Part shown: piece after piece, positions 35,103 through 46,145 of the stretch | Numbering within the stretch: position 1 is the stretch's first letter | Layout of the letters: each line of letters begins with the position of its first letter | NCBI GenBank assembly: GCA_027605045.1 | Contig: JAQFWX010000035.1 | Location: 409,562 to 473,561 of the forward strand | Direction of reading: 5' to 3' | Origin: Phallus indusiatus | Taxonomy: Eukaryota > Basidiomycota > Agaricomycetes > Phallales > Phallaceae | Length of the DNA: 64,000 nucleotides | Notes under the pieces: model-generated | The model's database searches: none | What the model saw: only the letters and a program-made list of their open reading frames with translations | Told to the model about the DNA's origin: nothing | Translations under genes and position numbers: made by a program

Positions 35103-36568
35103 TCAAGTTGGACTACGTACAAAGGGTTCAATGGAGTCGACTGAGGATGCCGACATGATTGGGGCAGATGTTGTATGCCATGTTCCAATGTTGTGCGTTG
35201 GATCAACGGGAATATTTGACAACCGTGATTGATTAGTCTGAATTGATGGCAGGTCGTGGCGAGAAAGAGAGGCGCCTGCTGTCGAGGGGGTATGTCCATG
35301 ACCGTTACTGATTGGGGAATTGGTATACGAGGGGTATTCGGAAGTTGAGCTGTGGTGAAACGAGACGGGGGAAACACTGGGCGGCGAGATGGAAGAGTAT
35401 GAATGCTGTCGAATTGGTTGAGCTGGCGGTGGAGGGTATGACATGGAGTTGTTGTGAACAGATTGCTGATGCGAGCTACAGGAGGATGCGTTGGCATAAA
35501 ACAAACGCGGGTTTTGGGCGTATTCGACATACCTTGGGCGTCGCGACAAGGCTGGTGGTGGATCAATAGGCGAACCCATCGGGGAGGCCGTGGCTGTGTT
35601 GGGTTCGCTAATGAAGAAAGAAAAGTAGGAGTTAGCAAGAAGGGTCGAAGGGCACGAGATTTTGAAGGAGAGGGGTGTGGGTGAGTGGCAGGGACGAGAT
35701 TTTGAAAGAAAGACAAGAAACGGGGATTACGGAGAGATTAGTTTACCTGTGAGTTCGCGACCGGGTCAAGCCTGTCGGATCCGAGGGCCCCAAGTGACAC
35801 AAAGGACTCCTTCGAGTCGGAGAAGGCTCTCTAGCAGCAGGAGCATTACTAGGCGTGGCGGAAGACGAGACCGGGGAGGCATTATCGCTGTTCGCACTCG
35901 GACTTCTTTCGTCAGCCGCCTGGTCAGCCTGCTTTTTTGGTAGGGGCTTCTTTCGGCTAGGCACGTTTTCGGGCCAAGTGCACTGTATATGGATAATAGA
36001 CAACACGCAAGTGAGAAAAAAAGGGAAATAAAGCAAGTCTGAAAACTTCTTTTTTAAAAAAGAAAAACACGAACCTCACGTTGACCATGCGCGCAACGCG
36101 TGCAGATGGGCTTTGTCTCATCGCACTGGAAAGGAAAGGAAGAAAGAAAGAGATAGAAGATTAGAATTTATAGGCGTTTTTGATATAGCAGAAAAAAGAA
36201 GGCGCAAAGGCATAGGTTTTAGAGTTGCATACCTTTATTTTTTTCACTCTGCAAGTAAGACACCCGGTCTTGCTACGCGTATATTTTGGACGCTTTCGCG
36301 TCAGCGGCTCGGTACGAATGGGACCGGCGAGAACGTGAGCTTGGGTATGGACATGCTGGGGATGGTGGTATGCTGAATGCTGAGGTTGGTGGTGTTGGTG
36401 TGGATGCTGGTGAGGATGGGGATGAGAATGAGAATGGGTGGAGTGGAGATGAGAATGCTGGGGAGGCTGGTTGGCCAGAGGGTGGTACTGGGCAGGAATG
36501 TACTGCTGGGGACTGAAGACGGATGAGGACGGGAGGTATTGGGAGCTGTGATGATGAGCAGAGAACAT
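35103..36568 (-). CDS. Zn2Cys6 zinc-cluster transcription factor
   Basis: Four exons (36568-36233, 36125-36075, 35982-35747, 35607-35103) give 375 residues in frame. The N-terminal 100 residues are His/Gln/Pro-rich (HSHSHPHPHQHPHQHHQPQH). The binuclear cluster spans the first three exons: GCLTCRVKKIK, CDETKPICTRCAHGQRE and CTWPEN, with all six cysteines present. A basic Lys/Pro segment (SRKKPLPKKQ) follows, and the remainder is Ser/Pro/Tyr-rich. There is no fungal-specific regulatory (MHR) domain, so this is a short zinc-cluster regulator, presumably nuclear and DNA-binding. It sits between two large gene-poor regions, which suggests complex control. The target genes cannot be inferred. Confidence 0.9.
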
Positions 36569-37138
36569 ACTAAGAGGGAAGGTTGGTGATTGTCATGCGG
36601 TGGGATGAGCGAGACGACTGAGGAAGAACAGAAAGAGAAAGAGGAGGACGAGGAGGAGAACAGACAAAGAATTAAGTATTAAAAAAAACGGAAGGAGAAG
36701 ACGAGTTTGTGCTGAAAGGATATAAAGCCAAAATAAGAGAGAAAAACAAACGCAGAGCTTGGTGTCTTTTAGCGACACCCTCTTTTTTAATATACCATAT
36801 TTTTTTCTACATTTTATTTTATTAATATTTTTTTAAAGCAATCCCCTTTTATGGAAATAAGCGCGGCGTCTTCCTCGGCGTCTTCCATTGTTCATTAGCA
36901 CTCTACTGTCACTCCAACGGTCACTAGTCACTAGTCACTCGTTACTCCTGTGGACGCAATTCATGTTAAAACTATCCAGAAGAGCTCTCTCTACATTATA
37001 TACGACAATGCGCCTCCATGCATAATATAAATTCACTCACATATTGCCCATGGACAGTGTGCTCAATCTCAAACTCGACTCGGGGACTCCACCTTTGGTC
37101 TCTCTCTCACACTTTGCCTTCTTTCTCCACCTTTTCTC

Positions 37139-37157
37139 GGAAATTCCGGGAATTTCC
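37139..37157. promoter_or_regulatory. Near-palindromic GGAAATTCC/GGAATTTCC element, copy 1
   Basis: A 19-bp near-palindrome made of inverted GGAAATT and AATTTCC halves. A second copy at 38966-38984 matches at 17 of 19 positions. It resembles a binding site for a dimeric regulator; the alternating GAA/TTC units also recall heat-shock elements. Function is inferred only. Confidence 0.4.
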
Positions 37158-38258
37158 AAAATTTCTATCAGCACCTAAATGCACTCTAAATTATATAGGA
37201 ATACCATACACACAGTAATAATACAAATACGTATATACATACACAACACCCACATGCCCTTCCATGCATCTTGTCCTTGTCCTTGTTTGTCGTCCAGGTA
37301 CTACTTATAATATGCACATAATTATTATTATCTTGCGTGCTGTCCTTAAATCATACCACCGTGACACTCGTTGCTGTTAGATCCCTGCTTAGCCGATTTA
37401 GACGCACCACTCCTTCACCTTTACATATTATCCAATGTACGTATCTGCGTGCATTTCTGCTCGATCAACTCTTCCCTGGCTTTAATACATGCTATCTATA
37501 TCCCGCATCCTACATACAAACTTAACCAACCCATTTCTGGTATGTTTGAAGATCACTTGTTTCTTCTCCCTCATCTTTTCATTCTCTCCTGACTCACTCA
37601 TTTCCCTCTCCTTCCCTCCTTCCTTCGTCTTAGACAAAAAGAAAAAAAAAATAAAGGAGTTTGTGCGTTTTATTATCATTATTATTATTATTTTATCACT
37701 TCCCTCGTGCACCTCCCCTTGCATCTTTTTGTTTCTCACGCGACAGCCATCAAACACCGAGGTTCTAATTTCGGATTCAAAAAAAAAAAAGAGAAGACAG
37801 ACAGAGATTCATCGGACAACCCTGCCCACCACACCGTCGTCAACCCCGTCCCATAAACACACTCCTCTAGCCCCAAGAGTCGCACATAGTTACACTTGCA
37901 TTAGGTGATATAGCCACTACTGATGTCCTGTTTCCCGTCAAATTGACGCTCTATTATTGCTGTGCTGTCCCACTGGTAATCCCCGCTAGCAACAACCATC
38001 ACTATCACTGCGTTATTTTTTTTCTATTATATTAGTATATGCTTACGCGCGCAGTGTGAATTTCAAAACAGGCACTAGTAGCTAGTATTATTACATACAA
38101 AGTTGTTGTTCATACAAGGGCTGAGTTTGGATTAGTCCCTCATGCGAGAGGCGGAGCACCAATTTAGTATCCCGTGGTTTCCCAATAAGAAAAGAAGAAA
38201 AATATGTGGAAAAATACAGGAGAAAAAATATTAAAACTAAAAATAATAGACGCTCCCC

Positions 38259-38289
38259 TCTCTCTCTCTCTCTCGCACACACACACACC
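38259..38289. repeat. (TC)n(CA)n compound microsatellite
   Basis: A CT run changes directly into a CA run of about 14 bases. Intergenic. Confidence 0.8.
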
Positions 38290-38965
38290 ATTAAGAAAAT
38301 AGAGAGGCTTCTCGGTCTTCCTTTTCAGATTTCACTTCAAATTTTCGTTGGGAACAAGTACGAGAAATTTTAGTGCACCTCACCTTTTCATCGTCTTCTC
38401 AGGGAAAATAAGACTATACGTAAAATACATCAATGGAAAGAACTTGAAACTACAGTTCTGCAAAATGCCAAATAAGGTCACAAGGGTCACCCCCAGTCAC
38501 GCGACGGAGTATGTAGCAGTAGCAAGGATTTTCGGACATTTACGGTCGAAAATTCTCCCACTGGCAGCGTATAAGCCTAATCCCCGTCGCCCGTCGCTCT
38601 CCTTCTCAACCAATCTCAACTCATTTTCTTTATTAGTTCTTCCTTCGATTTTAAAAACAATTCAGTATTCCACTTGGTTGGTTTATTTAGCTTCCCCCAT
38701 TCAGCGCTCAACCCAAGGGGCAGTAGTAGAGATCTCCTGGACTTGTCCATTGAATGTGTCCTTCGGACGTACCATTCCTGGGCTGACGCACTAGTCCATT
38801 TCGGGGAAAAATCCACCTTGTCACTTGTGCACTACCCACAGAACCTAATTTTATCATAATTGTATTTTATATTTCAACAAGTCGGTCGAGCTAACTCACT
38901 ACAAACTGCAAAACAGGCATCGCTGTGTTTCCTCAACTGCGTGCGTATTGTTTTTATTTTTTTTA

Positions 38966-38984
38966 GGAAATTTAGGGAATTTCC
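38966..38984. promoter_or_regulatory. Near-palindromic GGAAATT-GGGAATTTCC element, copy 2
   Basis: Second copy of the 19-mer at 37139, same orientation, differing only at two central bases. Confidence 0.4.
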
Positions 38985-39771
38985 ACCCTTCATCCGCCGA
39001 CCTTTAAATACTTAACCCCGTTCCTGACAATTCAACTCTTGTATTATGATTGTTTCCATGCTTTTGTGGAATTTGATTCTTCTTCTCTGGAGGATTCTTG
39101 TCAATCTGAATTTTAAGGTTCCGATTCAACCGTAAACATCAATTAACATCATCACCTGTTTGTTCAATCCACGGCTCCCTAATCTTTTTACATAAACAAA
39201 CTGCATTCTGCTTCTTTATATCAGTCACGCTCCAACCGTGTCAACGCGCATCCTCCTAGTTGGACGTTCGGAGACAGCATATGTGCTAAAAAGGTATGTA
39301 TACCCTCATCATTCCCCCAGCGTTTCTTTCTCTGCTCTATCTTCTGAATCTGACATCAAGGTGATCAGAGACATACTAGACAATCAGTACGGGTAATGTA
39401 ATAATCAATCTCGCTATCTTCACTTCTCCAGAAAACGTTTTTTCTTATCTAGTAACGAAACTTGAGCTCTCGTCATTAAAATGGAGAACTATCAGAAAAC
39501 CTCGAACTTCGTACACGTTTTTTTTTCTCCCGTGTACAAAACACACACACATTACTTATCCTTATTATTATAATATATATTAAAAATCCATCAGCTCATG
39601 GTTTTATTTCGCCTTCTGATCCAGCTTCATCAACAAAAAAGGAAACTGAGGCCGGTTCCGTTCGCTAAATACTTACCCGATACATATCTTCCACCTCAAT
39701 ATCCCTCTGACATGCAACTCACACAATGATTTACTGGTTGCTTGCAACCCAGTTCTCTCCGTATCATGGAC

Positions 39772-39787
39772 GTGTGTGTGTGTGTGT
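39772..39787. repeat. (GT)n microsatellite
   Basis: Eight GT units in intergenic DNA; a (CA)n run lies at about 39540-39550. Confidence 0.75.
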
Positions 39788-41226
39788 ATGATGAGGTCAC
39801 CTGGGCCGACATCTCCTGACCGTAAGTCTTACCTGATCCTAGACTTCCACTAATTTGCAAATAGTTGCGGATTCTTAAGGAGTAGTAGGAAACGTTGTGG
39901 ATTCGGGATCTCAAGAGATCGTCAATCTCGTTCCTTCCCTAAACTCCATGAGTCCATGACATATGTATGGCAATCTCCGAAAGAAATAGCGTTTTTTTCT
40001 TCTTTATTCAAGAATTTCAGATCTTTTTTTGGGATATCGTCGATATGCACGAAGAGCCACGTAACGCTGTCAACTGACTCAACTCAAAATAACCATTGAT
40101 ATTTTTAATTTCCAAAAAAACCCACCCAATCTATGAATAAAAGGAATCTAACTAATGTATGATTATGATTTTCCGACCCCATACGGACCACCAGCGTAAA
40201 CACCCTTCCCCCTTCCTTCCTCGAGCTATAATTACATCAAATCACGAGCCGAGTTGACGTTTTGGAACAAATTAGAAGGTACGTATTAGAGTGGAACCTT
40301 TTGATGATGGTGACGCTTTGGCGAAAGGTCGATTCCGATGTCAACTCGATTCCAAGAACGAAAACAAAGTATACACAAATGTATTGCATATTTGTGTGTA
40401 TATATACATACCATGGCTTTTTGATCACGGGGTTTAGGTTTTAAATGTCCGTTCGTCTGATAACATAGCTTTTGTCAGAAACCTTGGTACTCGTGCGTCT
40501 CACATGTACAGGTTCAGCCATCCATCATCAGCACTGGGAGAGAACGGATCGACGATCTAACCCGATACACGGCCAATCCCTTATACGTGCGTATGTGGTT
40601 CTAGCTACTTCTAGGCTCCAAGTCATGCTGCGCAACTTGGCATGGGATTTGCCTGATAGGAAATTGGGGGGAGGAATACTTGAATCTTTGAGACAAAGTA
40701 CGGATGTACCAAGACCTTGGGATCTTAGGACCTTGGGACTGCGGGGGGTTTCCGTTCGCTTATCGCGAGTTTGGGCTGGTATATGCGTTCATCATCTCAG
40801 TTCTAGCAACGCCGCGGCTAAAATAGTCTCCTGATAAGCTCCTTATCAGACGAAACCTTTGTAAGCTGCTTTTTTTGGAAAATTTGGGCCTGCTTTCAGA
40901 GCATCTGCTCAATCTTTTTGGGAGGGTTTAAGGTAAGGAAGTCATGATCTGCTAGTACGTATATGAAAGATCTTCTCTCGTTGACATGACGCTTAGAAAA
41001 ACCCCAATCAAGTAAGCAATATTCAAAATCCCACCATCACTAATACCGCGCCTCTTATTCGATACACGTCTCATGGATTTGTTTGAACAGACACTTGTTA
41101 AAATTTACTCCTTGAGATATGACATCTCTCAATTTTTTTGGCTTTCAGGGTCCACATTCACTCCAACGAAGCTTGCCTTTTCAAGAAGTTTCAATTCACA
41201 TACGTTTCAAAAACCCTTGAACTGCT

Positions 41227-41862
41227 ATGCACCAGTACTATCACGGAAGAATAGTTCCCTGTGTTGTTGGCTTGGCCTACACCATACCATCTAATCATAT
41301 TTATTCAAAGGACCTAGGCGATTGCGATTCTCAAAGCGCTCCATTTGTATGCGTCGTGAGGGATTTCTTGAGATCACTGTACATATATGTATACTTTAAG
41401 ATAATACACATTCAACTTGAACTTTTGCCGTCGGATGTTGAACGCTGTCATACATATATATTTTTAGTCCGCTTGTTCCTGACCTACCTTGAATATATAA
41501 TCATAAATTCAAATCGGTCTCCAGGTTTTTCATTGAAGTTTCCTTCAGGTTTTAGACGCATATGTAAATTACCCAAGAGAAGGACCTTAGCTCTAGGTTG
41601 TTCTACTAATTGTTATAGTCCATCAGTCCCGAATCATCGGTCGTCGGATAAATCAACTCTATTAGAATGTCAATTTTTTATCGTATCTGAGCTGCCATCT
41701 ATAACGCCTCCGAAAGGATCCGGAATATTTCATTGCGGATCCTTCGAATTAGGGGCTGCTGTGGAACGTTCAAAAAAATATCATCGGCTAAAAGCGATGA
41801 TAACAGATATTGCTGTTATTCGGTTATGTAAAAAAAATTCACTAATTGTCTTGTTTGGATGA
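41227..41862 (+). CDS. Orphan 211-codon ORF, doubtful
   Basis: This is a long open frame for such AT-rich sequence and stands alone in the gene-poor region. The protein is rich in Ile, Leu, Ser, Tyr and Cys, has two hydrophobic stretches in its first half (SLYIYVYFKIIHIQLELL and TYIFLVRLFLTYLEYIII) and a basic middle part (GFRRICKLPKRRTLALG). I see no family motif, no signal peptide and no splice partner. It may be a decayed gene, an orphan gene or chance. Confidence 0.25.
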   Translation: MHQYYHGRIVPCVVGLAYTIPSNHIYSKDLGDCDSQSAPFVCVVRDFLRSLYIYVYFKIIHIQLELLPSDVERCHTYIFLVRLFLTYLEYIIINSNRSPGFSLKFPSGFRRICKLPKRRTLALGCSTNCYSPSVPNHRSSDKSTLLECQFFIVSELPSITPPKGSGIFHCGSFELGAAVERSKKYHRLKAMITDIAVIRLCKKNSLIVLFG

Positions 41863-42904
41863 CGTTGATTTTGATGTACCTATTAGAAGAAGGGAAAAGG
41901 GGGGAGAGAAATCAATCCGAAAAACGTGGAAAATAGAGTCAAGCTATGGATGGTACTTACTCAAAATAGCTGAAAGGGGACATCAGTGAAGCTGAAATAT
42001 CATTCAACTTCCACTGAGTCAGACGATTTGAACTTTAATTCTAATAGTAGTAGGTGGGCCTTTCAACACTAAAATATGAGGGCGAATAGTTTGCCTCACG
42101 GAAAGAAGAAGAGCACTCAACTTCTTCGAATTCAAATAAGCCTTTTTATTTAGAGCTACCATAATCGTGGACACGTGTAGAACGCGCCATGGATTGAATA
42201 GGGAAGAAGTCTATTCTCCAAATCCCAATATAATTCGAGATGTCAATGATTGTGTTTTGATTAATAAAGGCGTTCTCAGTGAATTTGAAGATGTCCTGCC
42301 AGTGGGTACGTACGTACGAGCAACACTGATATATTTCACGCAGAAGTTGGCACTTGATTGAAACCTCCAAAGTGCCAAATCCCTATAGCTTACTCAAAGT
42401 GCGATCTCCGGTTATTAATTCCGAGAACTTTCATTAGATATGTTAAGGTTTTCTTGATGAATCTATGCAGAAGGTGATCATTCTATATACCAAGATATCC
42501 GGGTTAATTTTCAGCCCCGTATGCCTACGCACAACTCACACATACATACATGGCCTATGTTGTACAAAAAGAAGTGATTTATCAAAACAAATCATAATAA
42601 CAAAATGATGAGACCCTATCCTCCAGTCTTCCGTTGAAAGTATAATGATATAGAATGTGCGTTGGTATCCATACATAAGTGAATTGATGTTTATACACAT
42701 TATGAGGTCAGGGCTCTGCTAAAGCCTTGATGGCGCTATTGGCACACATCTAGATTGAAGTATTGACCCAATCGCGGCTGAGCAAGGGGATTTCGGTTCA
42801 AAAGCCAGCCATTCACCATTTGGTGTAGACTATAGGTGTTTCGTTATTAGCGACAATATTGAGCGTCGAAAACAGAAGGGAACAAGCAAATAAAAACTCC
42901 CTTA

Positions 42905-43989
42905 CTAGTCGAGATTCTGCTGACAATGACAGCAATTTGAATTAGCAGCCGCTGTAGCGTCCGCGAACGTCATTCCTTCAAACCATCCATTGTATTGCCC
43001 AATGGTGACTATCCAAAAGCCAAAAGGAAAAAAAGGATTGGAAATAAATGGTGTGTCAACATCAAACACGAACTAGCACTTACGCAATATGTTTCCATCG
43101 TTTTTTGATAGGGTATCAGATAAAAATTGGGTTCCCTGGTGTATATTGAAATCAGGGTCTTTGCAATTCCCATCGGGGGCCCCGTCGCACTTTTGATCTC
43201 TTTGGTTAACAACTTTACCCGACGATGCAGGTCTGACAAAAAAGCCCTACTTTGTCTTGTGATATCTGCATTAGACCTTGCTCTCCTCCTTGGCCTTGGA
43301 CATCTGCCTGACATCCTGATTCTTGCATGGCAAAGGACGCAATAAGGATAGGGGAACTTGATAAAAACCACGCCAGCAAGGTCATTATTTTTGTTTTTCG
43401 TGGATTATTTGGATAATATACTGACCGCTAAACTGAGTCGCGTACTTCTCCATTATATTGAGATATTGATTACACGCTTGGAAAGGAGAATTTCCTTCAG
43501 AGAGTACGAAAGCCAAGTCAACTATTACGACGTCTCGGACCGTGGCGAACGAAGCAGTCCACCCGGTAGAATTAATGCCGCATGTCAGCCACGGACTGGC
43601 ACCATTAGGCCCCGAAAGAGGCATGATAGTTTCTAGTACGTCAAGGACTCCAACGACCACCCTCAAAAATCGGAAACACAGGAAACGAGCGCACCTGTGG
43701 CTCCAGTTGCTCCACATGCTGATTGCGCACGGATGGTACCCGGCTCCGCCTCTGACGGCCCTGGAAGAGGGGATGATTGGTCGTTGTTGCTATCGCCGCC
43801 ACCACTTTGCGATACAGGAGATAGCTGGAAGACAGGAGGAGCGACTAGAGCGCATTGTTTAGGAGCGGGTTGGACAGCACGTTTGAATAGATGGTTTGGA
43901 CTCAGATCAAAGTCACTCCAGTGGAAATTGAACAGCTCGGCAGTCGAAATACACGTCAAAGTTAGAAATACGAACAAGCATGCGAACAT
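42905..43989 (-). CDS. Secreted GH23 lysozyme/transglycosylase-like protein (copy B)
   Basis: Read from ATG 43989 to the stop at 42905-42907. The signal peptide is MFACLFVFLTLTCISTAEL. A Pro/Ser/Gly linker is followed by SGPNGASPWLTCGINSTGW, RDVVIVDLAFVLSEG, FQACNQYLNIMEKYATQF and the catalytic-type block ASFAMQESGCQADVQGQGGE then QGLMQIS, with the candidate acid Glu in MQES. The tail ATAAANSNCCHCQQNLD mirrors copy A at 7137-8341. The shared order of signal peptide, linker, PNG/CGI/GW segment, GH23 core and Cys-rich tail shows true paralogy. Probable role is hydrolysis of peptidoglycan-type glycans outside the cell (inferred). In-frame ATGs upstream (to 44115) would bury the signal peptide and are unlikely starts. 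Confidence 0.75.
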
Positions 43990-44367
43990 TCGTTGAGAAA
44001 GTGTAGACGATGGTAAGTAAAAATAGGAAATCTTCAGCGACGGTAATAGGCTGCCAGCAATGTTGAGGCATGCCAATCGTGTGCCGCTAACATGCGTGAC
44101 TTTCACGTGCAACAATGACGCTCGGCATCATCTCCCTAGCGAAATATTAAATCAAGCTATCTGATGATTGTTCAAAAAAAAACCGATACTATTGTGTATA
44201 ATTGCAACATTGTCAGATACAATCTGATATAATTCAACATGACAGAAAAATAATGAAAAGCACAATGATTAATTCTGAGAGCACGATTAGATAAAACGGT
44301 GGTTTAGGAGAATTGGATGATAGAAAGGGTAAGGGTGAAAAGTGAAGTGAAGTGAGTTCCTTATCCC

Positions 44368-46145
44368 TTAACCCGCAGTGGTGACTTGAATTGTTGGCTC
44401 TTGCTGTGTCCAACTGGCGTTTGGTTGACTTTTGGAACCTTGATGGCGACTGATCAATTATCAATATCAGTCGCCATCGACCTAGATCTCATATCTGATA
44501 CAAAAGATCACTTGCCTTGTTTTCTTTGACTCCCATCCCCATATTTCACGAATCCAGCGTGCCATATTAACTTTAATTTCCGCGTTCTTTACAAGCCATC
44601 TGTGTTCTGATATTTCTTTGGGAGTTGGCCTAGCCGCGGCCGATACCGTTAAACTTAAAAGTTCGTTTAGCCGTGTTTCCAAAAGACAATATGGGGTCCT
44701 TACCTTAATCGAATGAAATCCTTCATATCCTCAGACCACGTATACAATTCTTCATCTTGTAGCTGCGGAATCTGAAAAAAAAAGCCGTCAGCTTGAAAAG
44801 GCTGATACCAAATATACATGAATAACTTGCCTCGCCCCGTACGATGAAGGACAAAAGTTCAATCGGGTTGTCCAAATCATCAGGATACGGGAAGCGACCC
44901 ATTGCCATCTCTAATAAGGTCAAACCAGATGACCAAACGTCTGAACGAATTGTGTAGTTTTGTCCTTGTATACGTTCCGGCTAACGGAAACAACAAAGAT
45001 AAACCAAAATGATTCACAAACAAACGAAAAAAAACCTACAGCCATATAGTATCCAGTACCAGTAAATGTTCCAGCCAAAGAGTCCACCAATTCCCCTGAT
45101 ACACCAAAATCACATAATTTTACAACACCTTTGCTAGTAAGCAAAACATTAGAGGGTTTAATATCACGATGAATTATTTTTTTGGTATGGAGATATGTGA
45201 GTCCGTTGAAAATCTGTGGCAAGCGATAGCTTCGTTTATTCTCGAATGACATGAATGAAGATAGTTACTTACACCGAGAGCGAGTTTTGCAACAACCACC
45301 TCGCTGATTCTTTTACCCAACTCTCGTACTTTCTTCGCTACAGCATCCAGACTACCCCCTTCACAATACTCCATCAAAACGTTGACCTCACTGGAAGAAG
45401 GCGATATATAAGCGCCGTGAAAGACGATAATGTTAACATGGGAAATAGCCATAAAGGACAGCTCTCTGATCAACTGATGAGCAGGGGTAGATCGAGTTGG
45501 GATTGTCTTTCGGGCTATAATAACTTTACTTCGTTTATCCTTGACTTTGTAGACGGCGCCACCCGCGCCCTCGCCAAGCCTGCCTATAACCTCAAAATCG
45601 TCGTCTTTCCATTCGTCTCCCGCATACCCGGGAAGCGGAGCGTCGTTTTGTTGCTGCTGCTGCTTCTCTTCTTCGTCTTCGTCTTCAGATTGGTTGGCTC
45701 TCTGCGTCTGAATGGCACCCTCACGACCGCCTTCCCTAATGGTCAGCTCGCTGATGGTTGTACGAAGCCTTTCAAACTCGTCAGCCTGATCTGTGACATT
45801 GGTGCTATTGTATGAGGGGGGTCGAACTGTACGGGTATCAATTTCGTTGATCTGAAGAGCTGTGCGTTGAGTGATGGTAACATTGCTGACGGTGGATATG
45901 AGATCTGCGGGATCTGAAGGAGGCATGGCACGTCCATTAGCTGAGGGCATCAGTAAGCTCAGGGCTGGGGTAGCCCGTCTGGAGGGTATTTGGATTTTTG
46001 GAGTGGGTGTCTTTGGGCGAATGTTGAGAGGTTCTGTGACCTGAAGCTGTGGTAAAGAGTCTGACAAACGAAGGTGGGGAGAAGGAGAAGGCAATGGACG
46101 AGCGCCGCGTGGACGTGAATGATGGATATCGTTGTTAGCGGACAT
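44368..46145 (-). CDS. MKK1: MAP kinase kinase, Mkk1/2 (cell-wall integrity) type
   Basis: Six exons join in frame to 494 residues: 46145-45273, 45213-45040, 44980-44831, 44771-44704, 44653-44516 and 44449-44368. A Pro/Ser-rich N-terminus with an acidic and poly-Gln patch precedes the kinase domain: glycine loop [14 protein letters not shown], catalytic Lys in IIARKTI, catalytic loop [22 protein letters not shown], activation segment SLAGTFTGT with the usual Ser and Thr, APER split across exons, and [14 protein letters not shown]. The sequence around the activation loop is closest to Mkk1/2/Pek1 kinases that phosphorylate the Slt2-type MAPK. The third intron (44830-44772) and the last (44515-44450) both start with GC. 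The C-terminal 27 residues depend on the last splice; without it the protein would end at a stop at 44482. Confidence 0.9.
44442..44478. other. 13-bp perfect hairpin over the last 3' splice site of the MAPKK gene
   Basis: Arms 44442-44454 and 44466-44478 are perfectly complementary with an 11-nt loop. The acceptor AG (44450-44451) of the last intron lies inside the stem. Confidence 0.85.

Larger units (their letters stand above)
36569..42904. other. Gene-poor stretch, 6.3 kb, upstream of the zinc-cluster gene
   Basis: No gene could be assigned with confidence. The first 1.3 kb is pyrimidine-rich on the plus strand with many A/T runs, consistent with the promoter and long leader of the zinc-cluster gene. 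Further right it has microsatellites, a repeated near-palindromic 19-mer (37139 and 38966), GATA-type palindromes (near 40830-40850) and several short exon-like open stretches on both strands between 39.0 and 40.5 kb. A 211-codon ORF at 41227-41862 has no recognisable motif. The 42.0-42.9 kb part appears non-coding. Confidence 0.45.

Noticed and set aside
37489..37908. 139-codon plus-strand ORF
   Set aside because: Low-complexity translation of CT- and poly-A-rich DNA (runs of Lys, Ile, Ser).
38348..38794. 148-codon plus-strand ORF in the gene-poor region
   Set aside because: Mixed composition without motif, signal peptide or splice partners; length is within what chance gives in a 64-kb window.
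39590..40450. Minus-strand exon-like pieces such as EIDDLLRSRIHNVSYYSLRI, RDIEVEDMYR and LTSESTFRQSVTIIK
   Set aside because: They have plausible splice ends, but no consistent gene model, no recognisable domain and several competing frames; too weak to call.
45255..45815. 186-codon plus-strand ORF
   Set aside because: It lies antisense to the first exon of the MAPKK gene, whose kinase motifs are unambiguous; the plus-strand frame shows no motif and is a shadow.
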